From the NCBI GenBank assembly GCA_963824195.1, contig CAWGOJ010000008.1, positions 310,001-374,000 on the forward strand: DNA of 64,000 nt, written 5' to 3'. Under the pieces are notes generated by a model. That model saw only the letters and a list, made by a program, of their open reading frames with translations, made no database searches and was not told the DNA's origin. The translations under genes were made by a program, and so were the position numbers. The stretch is from Bog-473 sp963824195 (lineage in GTDB: Bacteria; Actinomycetota; Acidimicrobiia; Acidimicrobiales; RAAP-2). Below are positions 34,148 through 43,533 of this stretch, one piece after another. Position 1 is the stretch's first letter; every line of letters begins with the position of its first letter.

Positions 34148-35223
34148 CCCGACCCATCCGGGAGGAACGTCGGTGCCCCCTCCCCCAGCGTCCCGAAGAT
34201 CTGCGGCAGGTCGACCGTCGTGCGGATACCGGGCGCCGCCGCACAGACGATCGGCACGGCATTGACGGCCCTGTTCGCGGTGTAGCCCGGCGTCCGCTCG
34301 GCCATATCCTCCAATGGAAACGCGAATCGCATCTCGACATCCAAGGGAGCATCACCGGCCACCGACAGCCGCCATCCCGTCGGGTGGATATCCAAGGATG
34401 GCTCGAGATCGGCCGTGCAGTACCAGGTGGCAACGAAGCTGATAAGGGGATCGCCACCGCGCATGCCCCGGACCTTCATCCGCTGCGCCGCCACCGTGCC
34501 GGCGTTGATCGTCCCGGCAGCTATCTGCGTCGTCTGGCGAGCGACCGCCACTTCACCGCTGGCCTCCACCGAGTCGAGAGGAAGGCCCAGCGCTTCGGCC
34601 ACGAGCCGGAGCGACGGCCCGAAGCTCTGGGCGCCGTGGGCCCAGCGTCCGGGATCGAAGTCGCCAGGGTCCGAACCGAATCCCATCAGGTCGAACAGCA
34701 GCACGGGCGAGTCGCGCTTGGACAAGTCGGCGTATTCCTCAATGGTCAGGCTCTCGAGCCGCCGCTGGATCGAGGCCAACACGAGCGGCACGGCCTCGGA
34801 GATGAACCCCGGGCTGCTCCCGGTGCTGTGGATGGAAGTGCCGCCTCGCTGGCAGGCGGCCTCGACACGCTCACGTGCGGAGGGGTCCATGGAGGCGGGA
34901 TGATGGAACTCACCGCGCGTGGTCACGATGTTGGTGCCGGACTCCAGCAGCCGGCACACGTCGTCGTAATCGCAGGCCTGCGGCATGTAGAGGACACAAT
35001 CGGAATCGAGGGCCAGGATCTCCTCGATATCCCGTGTGGCGAGGACGCCGGTCGGGCCGAGCCCGCAGAGCTCGCCGGCGTCACGGCCGACCTTCTCCGG
35101 CGAGTACACGTAGAGCCCGGCCAGCGTCATGGCGGGATGCTCGATGACGCCGAGCAAGGAGCGTGTGCCGATGTTCCCGGTGGCCCATTGGACGACCCGG
35201 TGCTGCCCAGCCTCGTTCACCAT
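34144..35223 (-). CDS. Dihydrodipicolinate-reductase-like NAD(P)-binding protein
   Basis: A 359-residue oxidoreductase-like protein with N-terminal VVQWATGNIGTRSLLGVIEHP (Rossmann motif GxxGxx) and LALDSDCVLYMPQACD, like the DapB N-domain and 2,4-diaminopentanoate dehydrogenases. SPGFISEAVPLVLASIQ is typical of the actinobacterial homologues found in lipid catabolic clusters. Its function is not established. It overlaps the DUF35-thiolase start as ATGA and follows the NtaA-type monooxygenase by 34 bases, giving a three-gene operon. Confidence 0.85.
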   Translation of the reverse strand: MVNEAGQHRVVQWATGNIGTRSLLGVIEHPAMTLAGLYVYSPEKVGRDAGELCGLGPTGVLATRDIEEILALDSDCVLYMPQACDYDDVCRLLESGTNIVTTRGEFHHPASMDPSARERVEAACQRGGTSIHSTGSSPGFISEAVPLVLASIQRRLESLTIEEYADLSKRDSPVLLFDLMGFGSDPGDFDPGRWAHGAQSFGPSLRLVAEALGLPLDSVEASGEVAVARQTTQIAAGTINAGTVAAQRMKVRGMRGGDPLISFVATWYCTADLEPSLDIHPTGWRLSVAGDAPLDVEMRFAFPLEDMAERTPGYTANRAVNAVPIVCAAAPGIRTTVDLPQIFGTLGEGAPTFLPDGSG

Positions 35224-35257
35224 TCAGCTCCCTCTCTCGGCCAGCGGGCCCTGCGAA

Positions 35258-36613
35258 TCATCCATGATGCGCGACGTCCGGGCGGGCGATGCCCAGGGTG
35301 TCGCGCAGCGTCTCACCCGTGTAGCGCTCACGGAACACGCCCCGGCGTTGCAATTCGGGAACCACCATTCTGACCACGTCTTCGTAGGCGCCGGGGGTGT
35401 GGGTGGCGGCGACGACGAACCCGTCACAGGCCTCGGACTCGATCCACTCCTCCATCTGGTCGGCGACCTCGGTCCCCGTGCCGACGAAACGAGGGCCCTG
35501 GAGCAGGGTCGCCCGGTGGCCGGCCAGATCGCCAAGCGTCACGGCGTCTCCCCCAATGTGCGTGCGGAGATTCTGCACCAGTCCGCGAATGCCGGACACC
35601 GAGCCGATAAGTTCGTCGGTGATCGGGTCGTCGAGCTCCATGCCGGAGAAGTCGTAGTTCATGAGCTCGGAAAGCAAGGTCAGCGATGCCTTCGGATCGA
35701 CCAGCGAGTTGAGGAACAGGTCCTCGCGCTCCTCCGCATGAGCGCGAGATTCGCCCACAACCGTGTAGACCATCGGCAGCATCTTCACCGATTGCGGATC
35801 TCGACCGGCCGCCTCGATCGACTCCTTCTGATCCTGATAGTGCGCACGAGCGATGTCCATATCGGGGTCGCCCGTGAAGATCAGCTCGGCCCAGCGGGCG
35901 GCGAACTCACGACCCCGGCCGGACGAGCCCGCCTGGAGCAGCACCGGTCGCCCCTGCGGGCTCCTTGGCACCGTGAGGGGCCCGCGGGAGCTGAACCATT
36001 TGCCCTCGTGGTCGAGCTCGTGCACCTTGTCAGGATCCGCGAAGTACCCGCTGGCGCGGTCGAGCACGAGCGCGTCGTCCTCCCACGTGTCCCAGAGACC
36101 GGTCGTCACTTCGAGGAATTCGTCAGCCCTGTCGTAGCGGACGTCGTGGCCGAGGTGCTCACTGAAGCCGTAGTTCTGCGCCTCGCTGTCGTTGACGGAG
36201 GTGACGATGTTCCACGCGGCTCGACCACCGGAGAGGTGGTCGAGCGTGGCAAAGGTGCGGGCGACGTGGAACGGGGAGTAGTAGGTGGTCGAGTACGTCG
36301 CGCCGAGCCCGATCCGGTCCGTCACACCGGCGATCACGCCGAGCACGATGCTGAGGTCCAGCTTGACCGGCCGGGCCCCGAGGCGGACGGCTTCGGCGAC
36401 GGATCCGCCGTAGATTCCGGGCATGGCGAGCCGATCGTCGAAGAACATCATGTCGAAGCAGCCCTCTTCGAGAGTCCGCCCGAGCTTCGCGTAGTAGCTG
36501 GCCTTCAGGAACCCGTGCTCGGTGTCGGGATGCCGCCAGGACCCGGCGTAGACCGTCGTGCTCCCGGCCTGCATGAAACCCACCAAGGACATCCGCCGCT
36601 TCGCCATCGTCAC
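35258..36613 (-). CDS. NtaA/SnaA/DszA-type FMN-dependent monooxygenase (LLM class)
   Basis: A 451-residue luciferase-like flavin monooxygenase of the nitrilotriacetate monooxygenase A group: LRTLEEGCFDMMFFDDRLAM-type N-terminal barrel, LGLGATYSTTYYSPFHVAR, and GGRAAWNIVTSVNDSEAQNYG, which is diagnostic of the family. It uses FMNH2 supplied by a separate reductase. The GTG at 36613 has GAGGAG eight bases upstream; an ATG two codons later is an alternative. It heads an operon with the DapB-like reductase and the DUF35-thiolase fusion, so it may oxygenate a ring or side chain before C-C cleavage. Confidence 0.9.
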   Translation of the reverse strand: MTMAKRRMSLVGFMQAGSTTVYAGSWRHPDTEHGFLKASYYAKLGRTLEEGCFDMMFFDDRLAMPGIYGGSVAEAVRLGARPVKLDLSIVLGVIAGVTDRIGLGATYSTTYYSPFHVARTFATLDHLSGGRAAWNIVTSVNDSEAQNYGFSEHLGHDVRYDRADEFLEVTTGLWDTWEDDALVLDRASGYFADPDKVHELDHEGKWFSSRGPLTVPRSPQGRPVLLQAGSSGRGREFAARWAELIFTGDPDMDIARAHYQDQKESIEAAGRDPQSVKMLPMVYTVVGESRAHAEEREDLFLNSLVDPKASLTLLSELMNYDFSGMELDDPITDELIGSVSGIRGLVQNLRTHIGGDAVTLGDLAGHRATLLQGPRFVGTGTEVADQMEEWIESEACDGFVVAATHTPGAYEDVVRMVVPELQRRGVFRERYTGETLRDTLGIARPDVAHHG

Positions 36614-36722
36614 CAGTTGCTCCTCAAGAATGGGGTGATCGGCCGTTGGTCAACCGCGTGCCGAGTGAGCTGCATCATCGAAAGTCGCGACCTCGCGGAT
36701 GACCGGTGGGCCAGGAAAACGC

Positions 36723-38025
36723 TCAGTTCCCCGCTGCGGCGACGGCGCGTCGGGCGCGGGAACGGAATCCCTCGAGCTTCTCGTCGGCGGTGCGGACCCG
36801 GGTGCTCCGCGACATGATCGACACGTCGTGACCGGCCGCCTTGCGTCGGAGCGCGCCCACCGTGGCGTCCGCCTCGGCGATGTGGGCGAAGGGATCGAAC
36901 GAGAACCAGCGCATCGCGTTCTCGTGGGTCATTTTGCGGGCGTCGTCCGCCGAGACGGAGTACTTCGCGAATTCGACCCCCAGCTCCTCTGGCGCGTTGG
37001 GCCACATGGAGTCGCTGTGCGGGTAGTCCGCCTCCCAGGCGATGTTGTCGATGCCGATGTCGTGGCGCAGTGCGATGCCGACCGGATCGCTGATGAAACA
37101 GGTCAGGAAGTGCTCCCGGAACACCTCGCTCGGGAGCCGGCCGCCGAAGTCCTGCAGCGTCCAGGCACGGTGCATCTCGAAGGTCCGGTCCACGCGCGAG
37201 AGGAAGTAGGGGACCCATCCCGTGCCGCCCTCGGACAGCGCCACCCGGAGGTCGGGATAGTTCTTGAGCACCCGGGACCACAGCAGGTCGGCGGCCGCCG
37301 ACTGGATGTTCATCGGCTGGAGCGTGATCATCACGTCCGGCGGTGAGTCGACGGCGGGAATGGAGAGGCGCCCTGACGAGCCCAGGTGAATGGCGAGCAC
37401 CGTGCCCGTGTCGCAGCACGCCTGCCATACCGGGTCCCAATAGTCGTCGTGGAAGCTCGGGTAGCCCAGCGCGGCAGGATTCTCCGTGAAGCTGAGCGAG
37501 TGGCAGCCCTTTGCCGCGACCACGGCGGACCTCGTCGGCGGTCTGTTGTGCGTCCCAGATCACCGGGACGGCCATCGGGATGAAGCGAGCCGGGTAGGCG
37601 CCACACCATTCGTCGATGTGCCAGTCGTTGTAGGCACGGACGAGCGCCAGCGAAAGATCGGCGTCGTCGCTCGCAAAGGTCCGTGCCGTGAACGTTGGGA
37701 AGCTCGGGAAGTTCATGGAAGCCAGGACGCCCCCCGCGTCCATGTCCTTCACCCGCTCGTGCACGTCGTAGCAGCCCGGTCGTACCTCATCGAGGCACTG
37801 CGGCTCGAGCCCGTACTCCTCCTTGGGGCGCCCGGCGACGGCATTGAGCGCCGCCGTCTCCATGACCACCTGCCCGAAGGTCCAGACGTCGTTCCCCTCG
37901 TCGTTGCGGACCAGCTTGGGCGCGCGATCCTTGTACTTCTCGGCGAGGTGGCCCACGAAGAGATCGGGCGGCTCGATGATGTGATCATCGACGCTGATGA
38001 GAATGAGATCGTCAACCTCGCCCAT
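36723..38025 (-). pseudogene. Amidohydrolase-2 family hydrolase with a one-base frameshift
   Basis: From the ATG at 38025 (AGGAGG five bases upstream) the frame gives ILISVDDHIIEPPDLF, a typical start for this TIM-barrel family, and continues to AQQTADEVR. Near 37520-37530 the frame shifts and goes on as VAAKGCHSLSFTENPAALG, LSEGGTGWVPYFLSR and WEADYPHSDSMWP to the stop at 36723. The 1303-base span is 3n+1, so one base is extra (or two are missing). The intact protein would have about 433 residues and use a single metal. Sequencing error or loss of function; context is a catabolic operon. Confidence 0.85.
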
Positions 38026-38271
38026 GGGTCCCTCCTGAGAATGAGCCTCTCTGCGGAATATAACGACCCTACCATGCTGACACCGGCCCGTTCAGCGGCG
38101 GCACCACCTCCGGACCAGCCTGAATCGCTCCTCGTCGCCGGCTCGGCCATGAGACAGCGCCCCGCCCGTCGAGCGGTCGGTGCGCTTCGGACCAAGCCAC
38201 CAGAGAACGCTGCTCTCTCGGTCTCCGCCGGTCTTCCTGGGGTCTCCGGAACCCGACGCAGGATGCGACCG
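38026..38271. promoter_or_regulatory. Promoter-bearing gap upstream of the amidohydrolase
   Basis: A 246-base gap. On the minus strand TATATT at about 38056-38061 is a good -10 candidate about 30 bases before the amidohydrolase ATG; the -35 is not clear. The remainder (38085-38271) holds GC-rich open frames with no recognisable protein. Confidence 0.4.
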
Positions 38272-39249
38272 TCAGCGGGTGGGGTCCACCAGCACCTTGC
38301 CCGTGGCCCGGCGCTCGGCCAGGTCGGACAGTGCACGGTCCGTCTGCTCCAGGGGATAGGTGGCGGAGATGTAAGGCACGGCGCGGCCGGCGCGGGCCAG
38401 CGCGGCGAGTTCGACCTGGTCCCGTGCACGGTCCTCGGCTTGATTTCGCGCGAAGCCCTCCATCGTGAACCCGGTGACCACCACACCCTTCAGCAGGACG
38501 AGATTGAGGGGGATGCGGGGGATCTCCCCCGAGGCGAAGCCCACGGTGACGAACCGGCCGCCCCAGCGCAGCGCGCGCAGCGCCTGCTCGGCGCTCGGGC
38601 CACCAACCGGGTCGATCACCGCGTGCGCTCCGTCGGCGGTGATCTCCTTGATACGCATCTTGAGGTCCTCGGTCCGGTAGTCGATCCCCGACTCGGCCCC
38701 GCGCTCAAGGCAAAGAGCCAGCTTGTCGGCCGAGGATGCGGCGGCCACCACGCGGGCCCCGAGCTCGGCGCCCAGTTCCACCGCCGCCAGACCCACGCCT
38801 CCGGCGGCGCCGAGCACCACCACCCACTCCCCCGGTTGGACCCGGGCCACGCTGCGCAGAGCATGGTACGCGGTGGAATGGGCCACGCCCGAAGCCGCTG
38901 CTGTGGCCAGGTCGACCGCAGGGTCGACCGGCTGGAGCGAGGACGCGGGCACCACGACCTGCTCGGCGAACGCCCCGAACATCGTCGAGCCCTTCACCCT
39001 GTCGCCAACGGCCACGCCGTCCACGCCGGCCGCCACCGCCCGTACCGTCCCGGCGAACTCACTCCCCACCGTGAAGGGCACCGGGACGTGAACCTGGTAT
39101 TGATCGGCCACCAGGAGTACGTCGGGGAAGTTGACCGCGGCCGCGGCCACGTCCACTATCACCTGACCGTCCCTCGGTACCGGGTCGGGCACGTCGACGA
39201 CGACGACGGATGACGGTGGTCCGTACTCCAGACAGCGGGCGGCACGCAT
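38272..39249 (-). CDS. Quinone-oxidoreductase-like medium-chain dehydrogenase/reductase
   Basis: A 325-residue zinc-free MDR protein (QOR / NADPH:quinone reductase branch): VNFPDVLLVADQYQVHVP, TVGSEFAGTVRAV, and the cofactor motif LGAAGGVGLAAVELGAELGA. There is no structural zinc Cys cluster. It starts eight bases after the ACAD stop (39258) on the same strand, so it probably reduces or isomerises an unsaturated acyl-CoA or ketone made by that ACAD. Exact reaction unknown. Confidence 0.9.
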   Translation of the reverse strand: MRAARCLEYGPPSSVVVVDVPDPVPRDGQVIVDVAAAAVNFPDVLLVADQYQVHVPVPFTVGSEFAGTVRAVAAGVDGVAVGDRVKGSTMFGAFAEQVVVPASSLQPVDPAVDLATAAASGVAHSTAYHALRSVARVQPGEWVVVLGAAGGVGLAAVELGAELGARVVAAASSADKLALCLERGAESGIDYRTEDLKMRIKEITADGAHAVIDPVGGPSAEQALRALRWGGRFVTVGFASGEIPRIPLNLVLLKGVVVTGFTMEGFARNQAEDRARDQVELAALARAGRAVPYISATYPLEQTDRALSDLAERRATGKVLVDPTR

Positions 39250-39257
39250 GAAGGCGG

Positions 39258-40559
39258 TCAGGAATTCCCGACGACGTGCTCGATGTGGGCGGCCAGCTTC
39301 TGACGGGCCTCCTCGCGCTTGGCCGGAAGGTGCGCCGTGGGCCAGAGCCCGGGTGAGGGCTGATAGTCCTTGAGGACCTCGCGGGCCACGGTGACCTTGT
39401 GGACCTCGGTCGGCCCGTCCACCACGCTCATGACGGGTGCCGCCAACCACATACCGCCGAAAGGCATCTCGTTGGAGACTCCGAGCGCCCCGTGGGCGTG
39501 CATGGAGCGCCAGACGGCGTCGTGCATCACCTTCGGGGTGAGGGCCTTGATGGCGGCGATGTTCTTCCGGGTCCGCCGGTAGTCCTTGACCTGGTCGATC
39601 TCCCATGCGGTGTAGAGCACCAACAGGCGGAACTGCTGGAGCTCGGCGTAGGAGTCGGCGATGTCGCCCTGGATGAACTGCTTCTGCGCCAGCAGGGTGC
39701 CCTGGGTCTCGCGACTCAGCACCCGCTCGCACAGCAGGTCGAGGGCCCGCTGACAAGTGGCGACGGTGCGCATGGCGTGGTGGACCCGCCCGCCGCCCAG
39801 GCGGGTCTGGGCGATGGCGAAGGCCTGGCCCTCTCCGCCAAGCAGGTTCTCCGCAGGGACTCGCACGTCCTCGTAGTGGATCAGCGCGTGCATGGCCTGG
39901 TCCTCGGACTCGCCGCTCAGCCCGACGTGACGGTCGATGTTGACGCCCGTGGTGTCGGTGGGGACGAGGAACATCGATGCCCCCTTGTACACACTGACGT
40001 CGGGGTCGGTGATGACCATGACGATGAGGAAGGCGGCGGTGCGGGCATTGGACGAGAAGAACTTCCACCCGTTGATGACCCACTCGTCACCGTCGCGCAC
40101 CGCACTGCAGGTGAATTGCTGCGGATCCGAGCCGGCCTGCGGCTCGGTCATGGAGTACGACGAGAAGACCTCCCCGTTCAAAAGGGGCTCGAGGTACTTC
40201 TTCTTCTGCTCCTCAGTCCCATAGTGGGCGATGATCTCTGCGTTCCCGGTGTCGGGGGCCTGGGTGCCGAACACGATGGGGGCCCATCCCGACACCCCGA
40301 GGATCTCGTTCAGGAGGGCCAACTTGAGCTGGCCGTACCCCTTACCCCCCAATTCCGGCCCGAGATGGGCGGCCCACAGATCCTGGTCCCGCACCTCCTG
40401 CTTCATGGGGTCGACGATGGGCCGAAGCTCGTCGTCCAATGGGTGGAACTGCCGGTGGGGATAGAGGATGTCGAGCGGCTCGATCTTGTCCTGCACGAAC
40501 TGACGCGCCCAGTCCAGCTTCTCTTGGAACTCGGGCTCTGTTGAGAAATCCCAGGCCAT
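39258..40559 (-). CDS. Acyl-CoA dehydrogenase (ACAD10/11-like)
   Basis: A 433-residue ACAD beginning MAWDFSTEPEFQEKLDWAR. YSMTEPQAGSDPQQF, GWKFFSSNARTAAFLIVM and HGALGVSNEMPFGGMW are the domain marks. The C-terminal signature is VDGPTEVHKVTVAREVLK, with Asp where other ACADs have the (Y/G)EGT Glu; this pattern is usual in the ACAD10/11-like branch that puts its base elsewhere. The ATG at 40559 is preceded by AGAAGGGAAGG. It is in an operon with the MDR at 38272 and next to a TetR gene that may control it. Confidence 0.93.
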   Translation of the reverse strand: MAWDFSTEPEFQEKLDWARQFVQDKIEPLDILYPHRQFHPLDDELRPIVDPMKQEVRDQDLWAAHLGPELGGKGYGQLKLALLNEILGVSGWAPIVFGTQAPDTGNAEIIAHYGTEEQKKKYLEPLLNGEVFSSYSMTEPQAGSDPQQFTCSAVRDGDEWVINGWKFFSSNARTAAFLIVMVITDPDVSVYKGASMFLVPTDTTGVNIDRHVGLSGESEDQAMHALIHYEDVRVPAENLLGGEGQAFAIAQTRLGGGRVHHAMRTVATCQRALDLLCERVLSRETQGTLLAQKQFIQGDIADSYAELQQFRLLVLYTAWEIDQVKDYRRTRKNIAAIKALTPKVMHDAVWRSMHAHGALGVSNEMPFGGMWLAAPVMSVVDGPTEVHKVTVAREVLKDYQPSPGLWPTAHLPAKREEARQKLAAHIEHVVGNS

Positions 40560-40609
40560 GGTCCTTCCCTTCTGATGGTGTGGCCGCCACCGTACGGCGA
40601 CGGACGTGG

Positions 40610-41266
40610 TCAGGAAACTCGATCTACGGCGCGGCTCACAAGACCGGCCAGGAGCAGCTCGTAGCACTCGCTGATCTGCCGGCGGGCCTCCCCGGGGTCG
40701 TCGGCGTGCGCGACGTACATCGCCGATTCGGTACCGAGCGCGGAGAGGAGATGGGCCAGGGGATCGATGGGCTGAGGCCGGAGCACGCCCTCGTCCACGG
40801 CGTCGCGCAGGTACTCCGCGATCTTGTGCGTGGGGCCGTTGCCCCGCTCGGAGAGGTACTGCCACCCGAGCACCGCGGGACCGTCGATCAACACGATCTG
40901 CCGGTAGGCCTCGTTGGTGCAGGCAGCCTCCAGGTAGATCTCGCTGTTGGCGCGGAAGAGAGTCCAGGCACTGGCGCTCCGATCGTTCGCTCGACGCCAG
41001 AGCAAAGGCGCCACCTCCGCGACCACTTCCTCGTGCACGGCACGAAAGAGGTCTTCCTTGTCCCGGAAGTGATGGTAGAGGGCACCCCGCGTGAGCCCGG
41101 CCTGCTCCGCGATCTCCTCTGTGCGGGTGCTCTGGAACCCATACCGGGTGAAGAGCCGGCGGGCCGTGTCGAGCAGCGCCCGGCGGGTGTCCCGGACATG
41201 GGCGGCCCGCAGACCCGTGTCCGCAGACGCGGGGCCGTCGGTGTCGCTGGGGTCAGTTCGATTCAC
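40610..41266 (-). CDS. TetR family transcriptional regulator
   Basis: A repressor of about 218 residues: TRRALLDTARRLFTRYGFQS, TRTEEIAEQAGLTRGALYHH and FRDKEDLFRAVHEEVV form the helix-turn-helix domain. I prefer the GTG at 41266; an upstream ATG at 41284 would place the start inside the palindrome at 41273-41294. It lies 50 bases from the ACAD/MDR operon and probably represses it and itself. The C-terminal domain resembles AcrR-like members. Ligand unknown. Confidence 0.9.
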   Translation of the reverse strand: MNRTDPSDTDGPASADTGLRAAHVRDTRRALLDTARRLFTRYGFQSTRTEEIAEQAGLTRGALYHHFRDKEDLFRAVHEEVVAEVAPLLWRRANDRSASAWTLFRANSEIYLEAACTNEAYRQIVLIDGPAVLGWQYLSERGNGPTHKIAEYLRDAVDEGVLRPQPIDPLAHLLSALGTESAMYVAHADDPGEARRQISECYELLLAGLVSRAVDRVS

Positions 41267-41272
41267 GATGTA

Positions 41273-41294
41273 TCCAACATACATAGTGTTTGGA
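41273..41294. promoter_or_regulatory. Imperfect palindrome upstream of the TetR gene
   Basis: TCCAA and TTGGA arms are separated by 12 bases (41273-41277 and 41290-41294), around ACATACATAG. Its place at the 5' end of the TetR gene fits an autoregulatory operator. Arms are short, so confidence is modest. Confidence 0.4.
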
Positions 41295-41682
41295 ACCGCC
41301 GCATCCTCCGGTCCGGGTGGCAGGGCTGCTCAGCGGCGGGACCGGGCCCCGGCGAGGACCCTTATCCGACGGGCGACGAAGAGACCTCGACCGCTCGGCG
41401 AGATCCCCACGAAGCGGACTGCACCCGCATGCCGAGCCGAAACGGGATGCTGCAGCACGAAGCCGCGGTGAGCGGGCGCGCGAGGTGGGCGAGATGCACG
41501 ACGACTTCATCCTCGCCGGGTCCGAGTTGATCACGTACGGCCAGATCGTCCTTGACACCATGGCGGCAACTTCGTGCACACCGATGACCCGAGCGGCATG
41601 GGTCGTCGGCCGTCTTGCTTCCCGCAACCTTGAAGAATAGAACTTACGCGATCGAGAACGCGGCTGTCGACCGGGAGGGTCC
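41295..41682. other. Long gap before the enoyl-CoA hydratase
   Basis: Almost 390 bases without a recognisable gene. A plus-strand frame ends with MHDDFILAGSELITYG and further apparently foldable sequence up to 41640, but it has no ribosome site and no known relatives. The last 45 bases (from GAAGAATAGAACTTACGC) look like the promoter of the gene at 41683. Confidence 0.4.
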
Positions 41683-42597
41683 ATGCAAGAATTTCAATAT
41701 GTGAAGTACGAGCCTGAAGACGACGGGTCGATCGTTCGCATCATCTTGAACCGCCCGGAGGCGCGTAACGCACAAAACCGGGGCCTACTGGTCGAACTCA
41801 ACGAGGCCTTCCTGGCCGCCGAGGCGGACGACAACGTCCGCGTCGTCATCCTCAGTGGAGAGGGGAAGATGTTCTCCTCTGGTCATGATCTGGGCTCCAA
41901 GGTCGCCCTGGCCGAGCGGCGCGGTGGTGAGAACCCTCACCCGACCAGCGAGATCAACGGTGGCACGCGCCTCGGTGCCGAAAGTCTCATGCTGCAGGAG
42001 TGGCACTACTTCTTCGAGAACACGCGCCGCTGGCGGAACCTCCGCAAGATCACGATCGCCCAGGTGCACGGCGATGTCTTCTCGGCCGGGCTGATGCTGC
42101 TCTGGGCCTGTGACCTGATCGTCGGTGCCGACGACGTGACCTTCGCCGACGTGGTAGGGACCCGGCTGGGCATGTGCGGCATGGAGTACTTCGCGCACCC
42201 GTGGGAGTTCGGCGCCCGCAAGACGAAGGAGCTCATGCTGACGGGCGACTCCATCAATGTGCACGAGGCCCATGCCCTCGGCATGGTCAGCAAGGTGTTC
42301 CCCGCGGCGGAGCTCGGCGAGCGCACCCTCGAGTTCGCCCGCCGTATCGCACAAGTCCCGACGATGGCGGCGCTGATGATCAAGGAATCGGTGAACCAGA
42401 CCCAGGACAACCAGGGCTTCTACACATCGCTCAACGCCTGCTTCACCCTGCACGAGCTCAACCATGCGCACTGGGCCTGGGTCAACGACGACCACTACCC
42501 GATCGCCAAGGAGGACGCTGGCGTGCCCAACTGGAAGGCGGCTCCGCCGGTCGTACCGTCGCTCAAGGACCAGGTCAGAGCCGAATCACCGAATTAA
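41683..42597 (+). CDS. Enoyl-CoA hydratase/isomerase family protein
   Basis: A 304-residue crotonase-fold enzyme. LNRPEARNAQNRGLL, then MFSSGHDLGSK gives the first oxyanion-hole segment; AQVHGDVFSAGLMLLWACDL is the second, but the usual GxAxGGG is changed to DVFSAG. DVVGTRLGMCGMEYF replaces the catalytic Glu loops. A long C-terminal helix region (NACFTLHELNHAHWAW) exceeds simple hydratases. It would hydrate or isomerise an unsaturated acyl-CoA, or cleave a ring. It stands alone on the plus strand with its own promoter region. Confidence 0.88.
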   Translation: MQEFQYVKYEPEDDGSIVRIILNRPEARNAQNRGLLVELNEAFLAAEADDNVRVVILSGEGKMFSSGHDLGSKVALAERRGGENPHPTSEINGGTRLGAESLMLQEWHYFFENTRRWRNLRKITIAQVHGDVFSAGLMLLWACDLIVGADDVTFADVVGTRLGMCGMEYFAHPWEFGARKTKELMLTGDSINVHEAHALGMVSKVFPAAELGERTLEFARRIAQVPTMAALMIKESVNQTQDNQGFYTSLNACFTLHELNHAHWAWVNDDHYPIAKEDAGVPNWKAAPPVVPSLKDQVRAESPN

Positions 42598-42626
42598 CTT
42601 CCGGAATCTGATCAGCTCCGCTGACC

Positions 42627-43424
42627 TCATCGCGTCCGGTACTTCGGTCGCGAGCCACTGGTGAACGCCGCCTGACCCTGGTGGATGTTGGTATTGGTGG
42701 TCCCGAGCCGGACGACCATCGGGGCCAGATCGAGGGCGACCCTCCGAGGGGTGTCGTTGGCCATCCACAACGCCCGCACCGTGCCTTGGACTGCCGCCGG
42801 CGAAAGGGAGGCGATGGTCTCGGCGGCCCACGTGGCCGCCTCGATCAGCTTGCCCGCGGGCACGACTTCGGACACCAGCCCGATCTCTCGTGCCCGCTCG
42901 GCCAACATGCGCTCGTTGTTCCCGAGCAGCGCGATGCGCATCACCTCTTGGAACGGGGCCTTCTGCAACAGGTGGACGGACTCGAAGCCGGCGACCATCC
43001 CGTACGACGTGTGCGGGTCGAAGAACGTCGCCGTCTCCGAAGCGATGACGAATTCGGCCTCCCCGAGAAAGTAGAAGGCCCCGCCGCATGCCATGCCATT
43101 GACGGCAATGATGACCGGGGTCCACAGATTGTTCGCTTTTGGCCCAATGCTCCATCCGAGGTCGTCAGGGAAGGACCAGGGATTTGTAGGAAGTCCGCCC
43201 CAATCATCCATGATGGAGCGGTCAATGCCGGTGCAGAAGGCCTTCTCCCCGGCTCCCGTCAGAACGACACATCTCACATCTTCGTTTCTTCGCAGCGACG
43301 TCCACACGAACTTGAGCTCAGCTTGCATTTGCGGATCGAATGCATTGTTGACCTCAGGCCGGTTGAGCGTCACCCAGGCAACACCATTGCGCTCCTCGTA
43401 GAGCAAGGTTTCAAAGTTCGCCAT
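42627..43424 (-). CDS. Enoyl-CoA hydratase/isomerase family protein
   Basis: A 265-residue crotonase-fold enzyme beginning MANFETLLYEERNGVAWVTLNRPEV. AFCTGIDRSIMDDWGG and AVNGMACGGAFYFLGEAEFVIA are the two oxyanion-hole segments. FFDPHTSYGMVAGF holds the region of the catalytic acid. A decayed group II intron ends directly upstream of its ATG, between this gene and the tesB-like gene, so it was probably the last gene of the MarR - mutase - thioesterase operon. Whether it is still transcribed from upstream depends on the intron. Confidence 0.9.
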   Translation of the reverse strand: MANFETLLYEERNGVAWVTLNRPEVNNAFDPQMQAELKFVWTSLRRNEDVRCVVLTGAGEKAFCTGIDRSIMDDWGGLPTNPWSFPDDLGWSIGPKANNLWTPVIIAVNGMACGGAFYFLGEAEFVIASETATFFDPHTSYGMVAGFESVHLLQKAPFQEVMRIALLGNNERMLAERAREIGLVSEVVPAGKLIEAATWAAETIASLSPAAVQGTVRALWMANDTPRRVALDLAPMVVRLGTTNTNIHQGQAAFTSGSRPKYRTR

Positions 43425-43478
43425 GGTAGTCAGGGGCGCAGTGTCCGACGAGCGGACCTGGTTCCCCATCCCCCTTTC

Positions 43479-43511
43479 AATCCGTGCGTGCGGTTTTCCC
43501 GCACACGGCTT
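43479..43511 (-). ncRNA. Group II intron domain V
   Basis: On the minus strand AAGCCGTGTGCGGGAAAACC, continuing to GCACGCACGGATT, folds into the 33-base domain V hairpin with the catalytic AGC-like triad at its base and a GAAA-type loop. It lies between the maturase stop and the intron end, where domain V belongs. This is the strongest evidence that the element is a group II intron and not an isolated reverse transcriptase. Confidence 0.8.
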
Positions 43512-43533
43512 AACGACGGTCTTGTTGACATGG

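Noticed and set aside
35258..36613. Dibenzothiophene sulfone monooxygenase (DszA)
   Set aside because: Family features are shared with NtaA and SnaA, and no dszB/dszC neighbours exist; a specific substrate is not supported.
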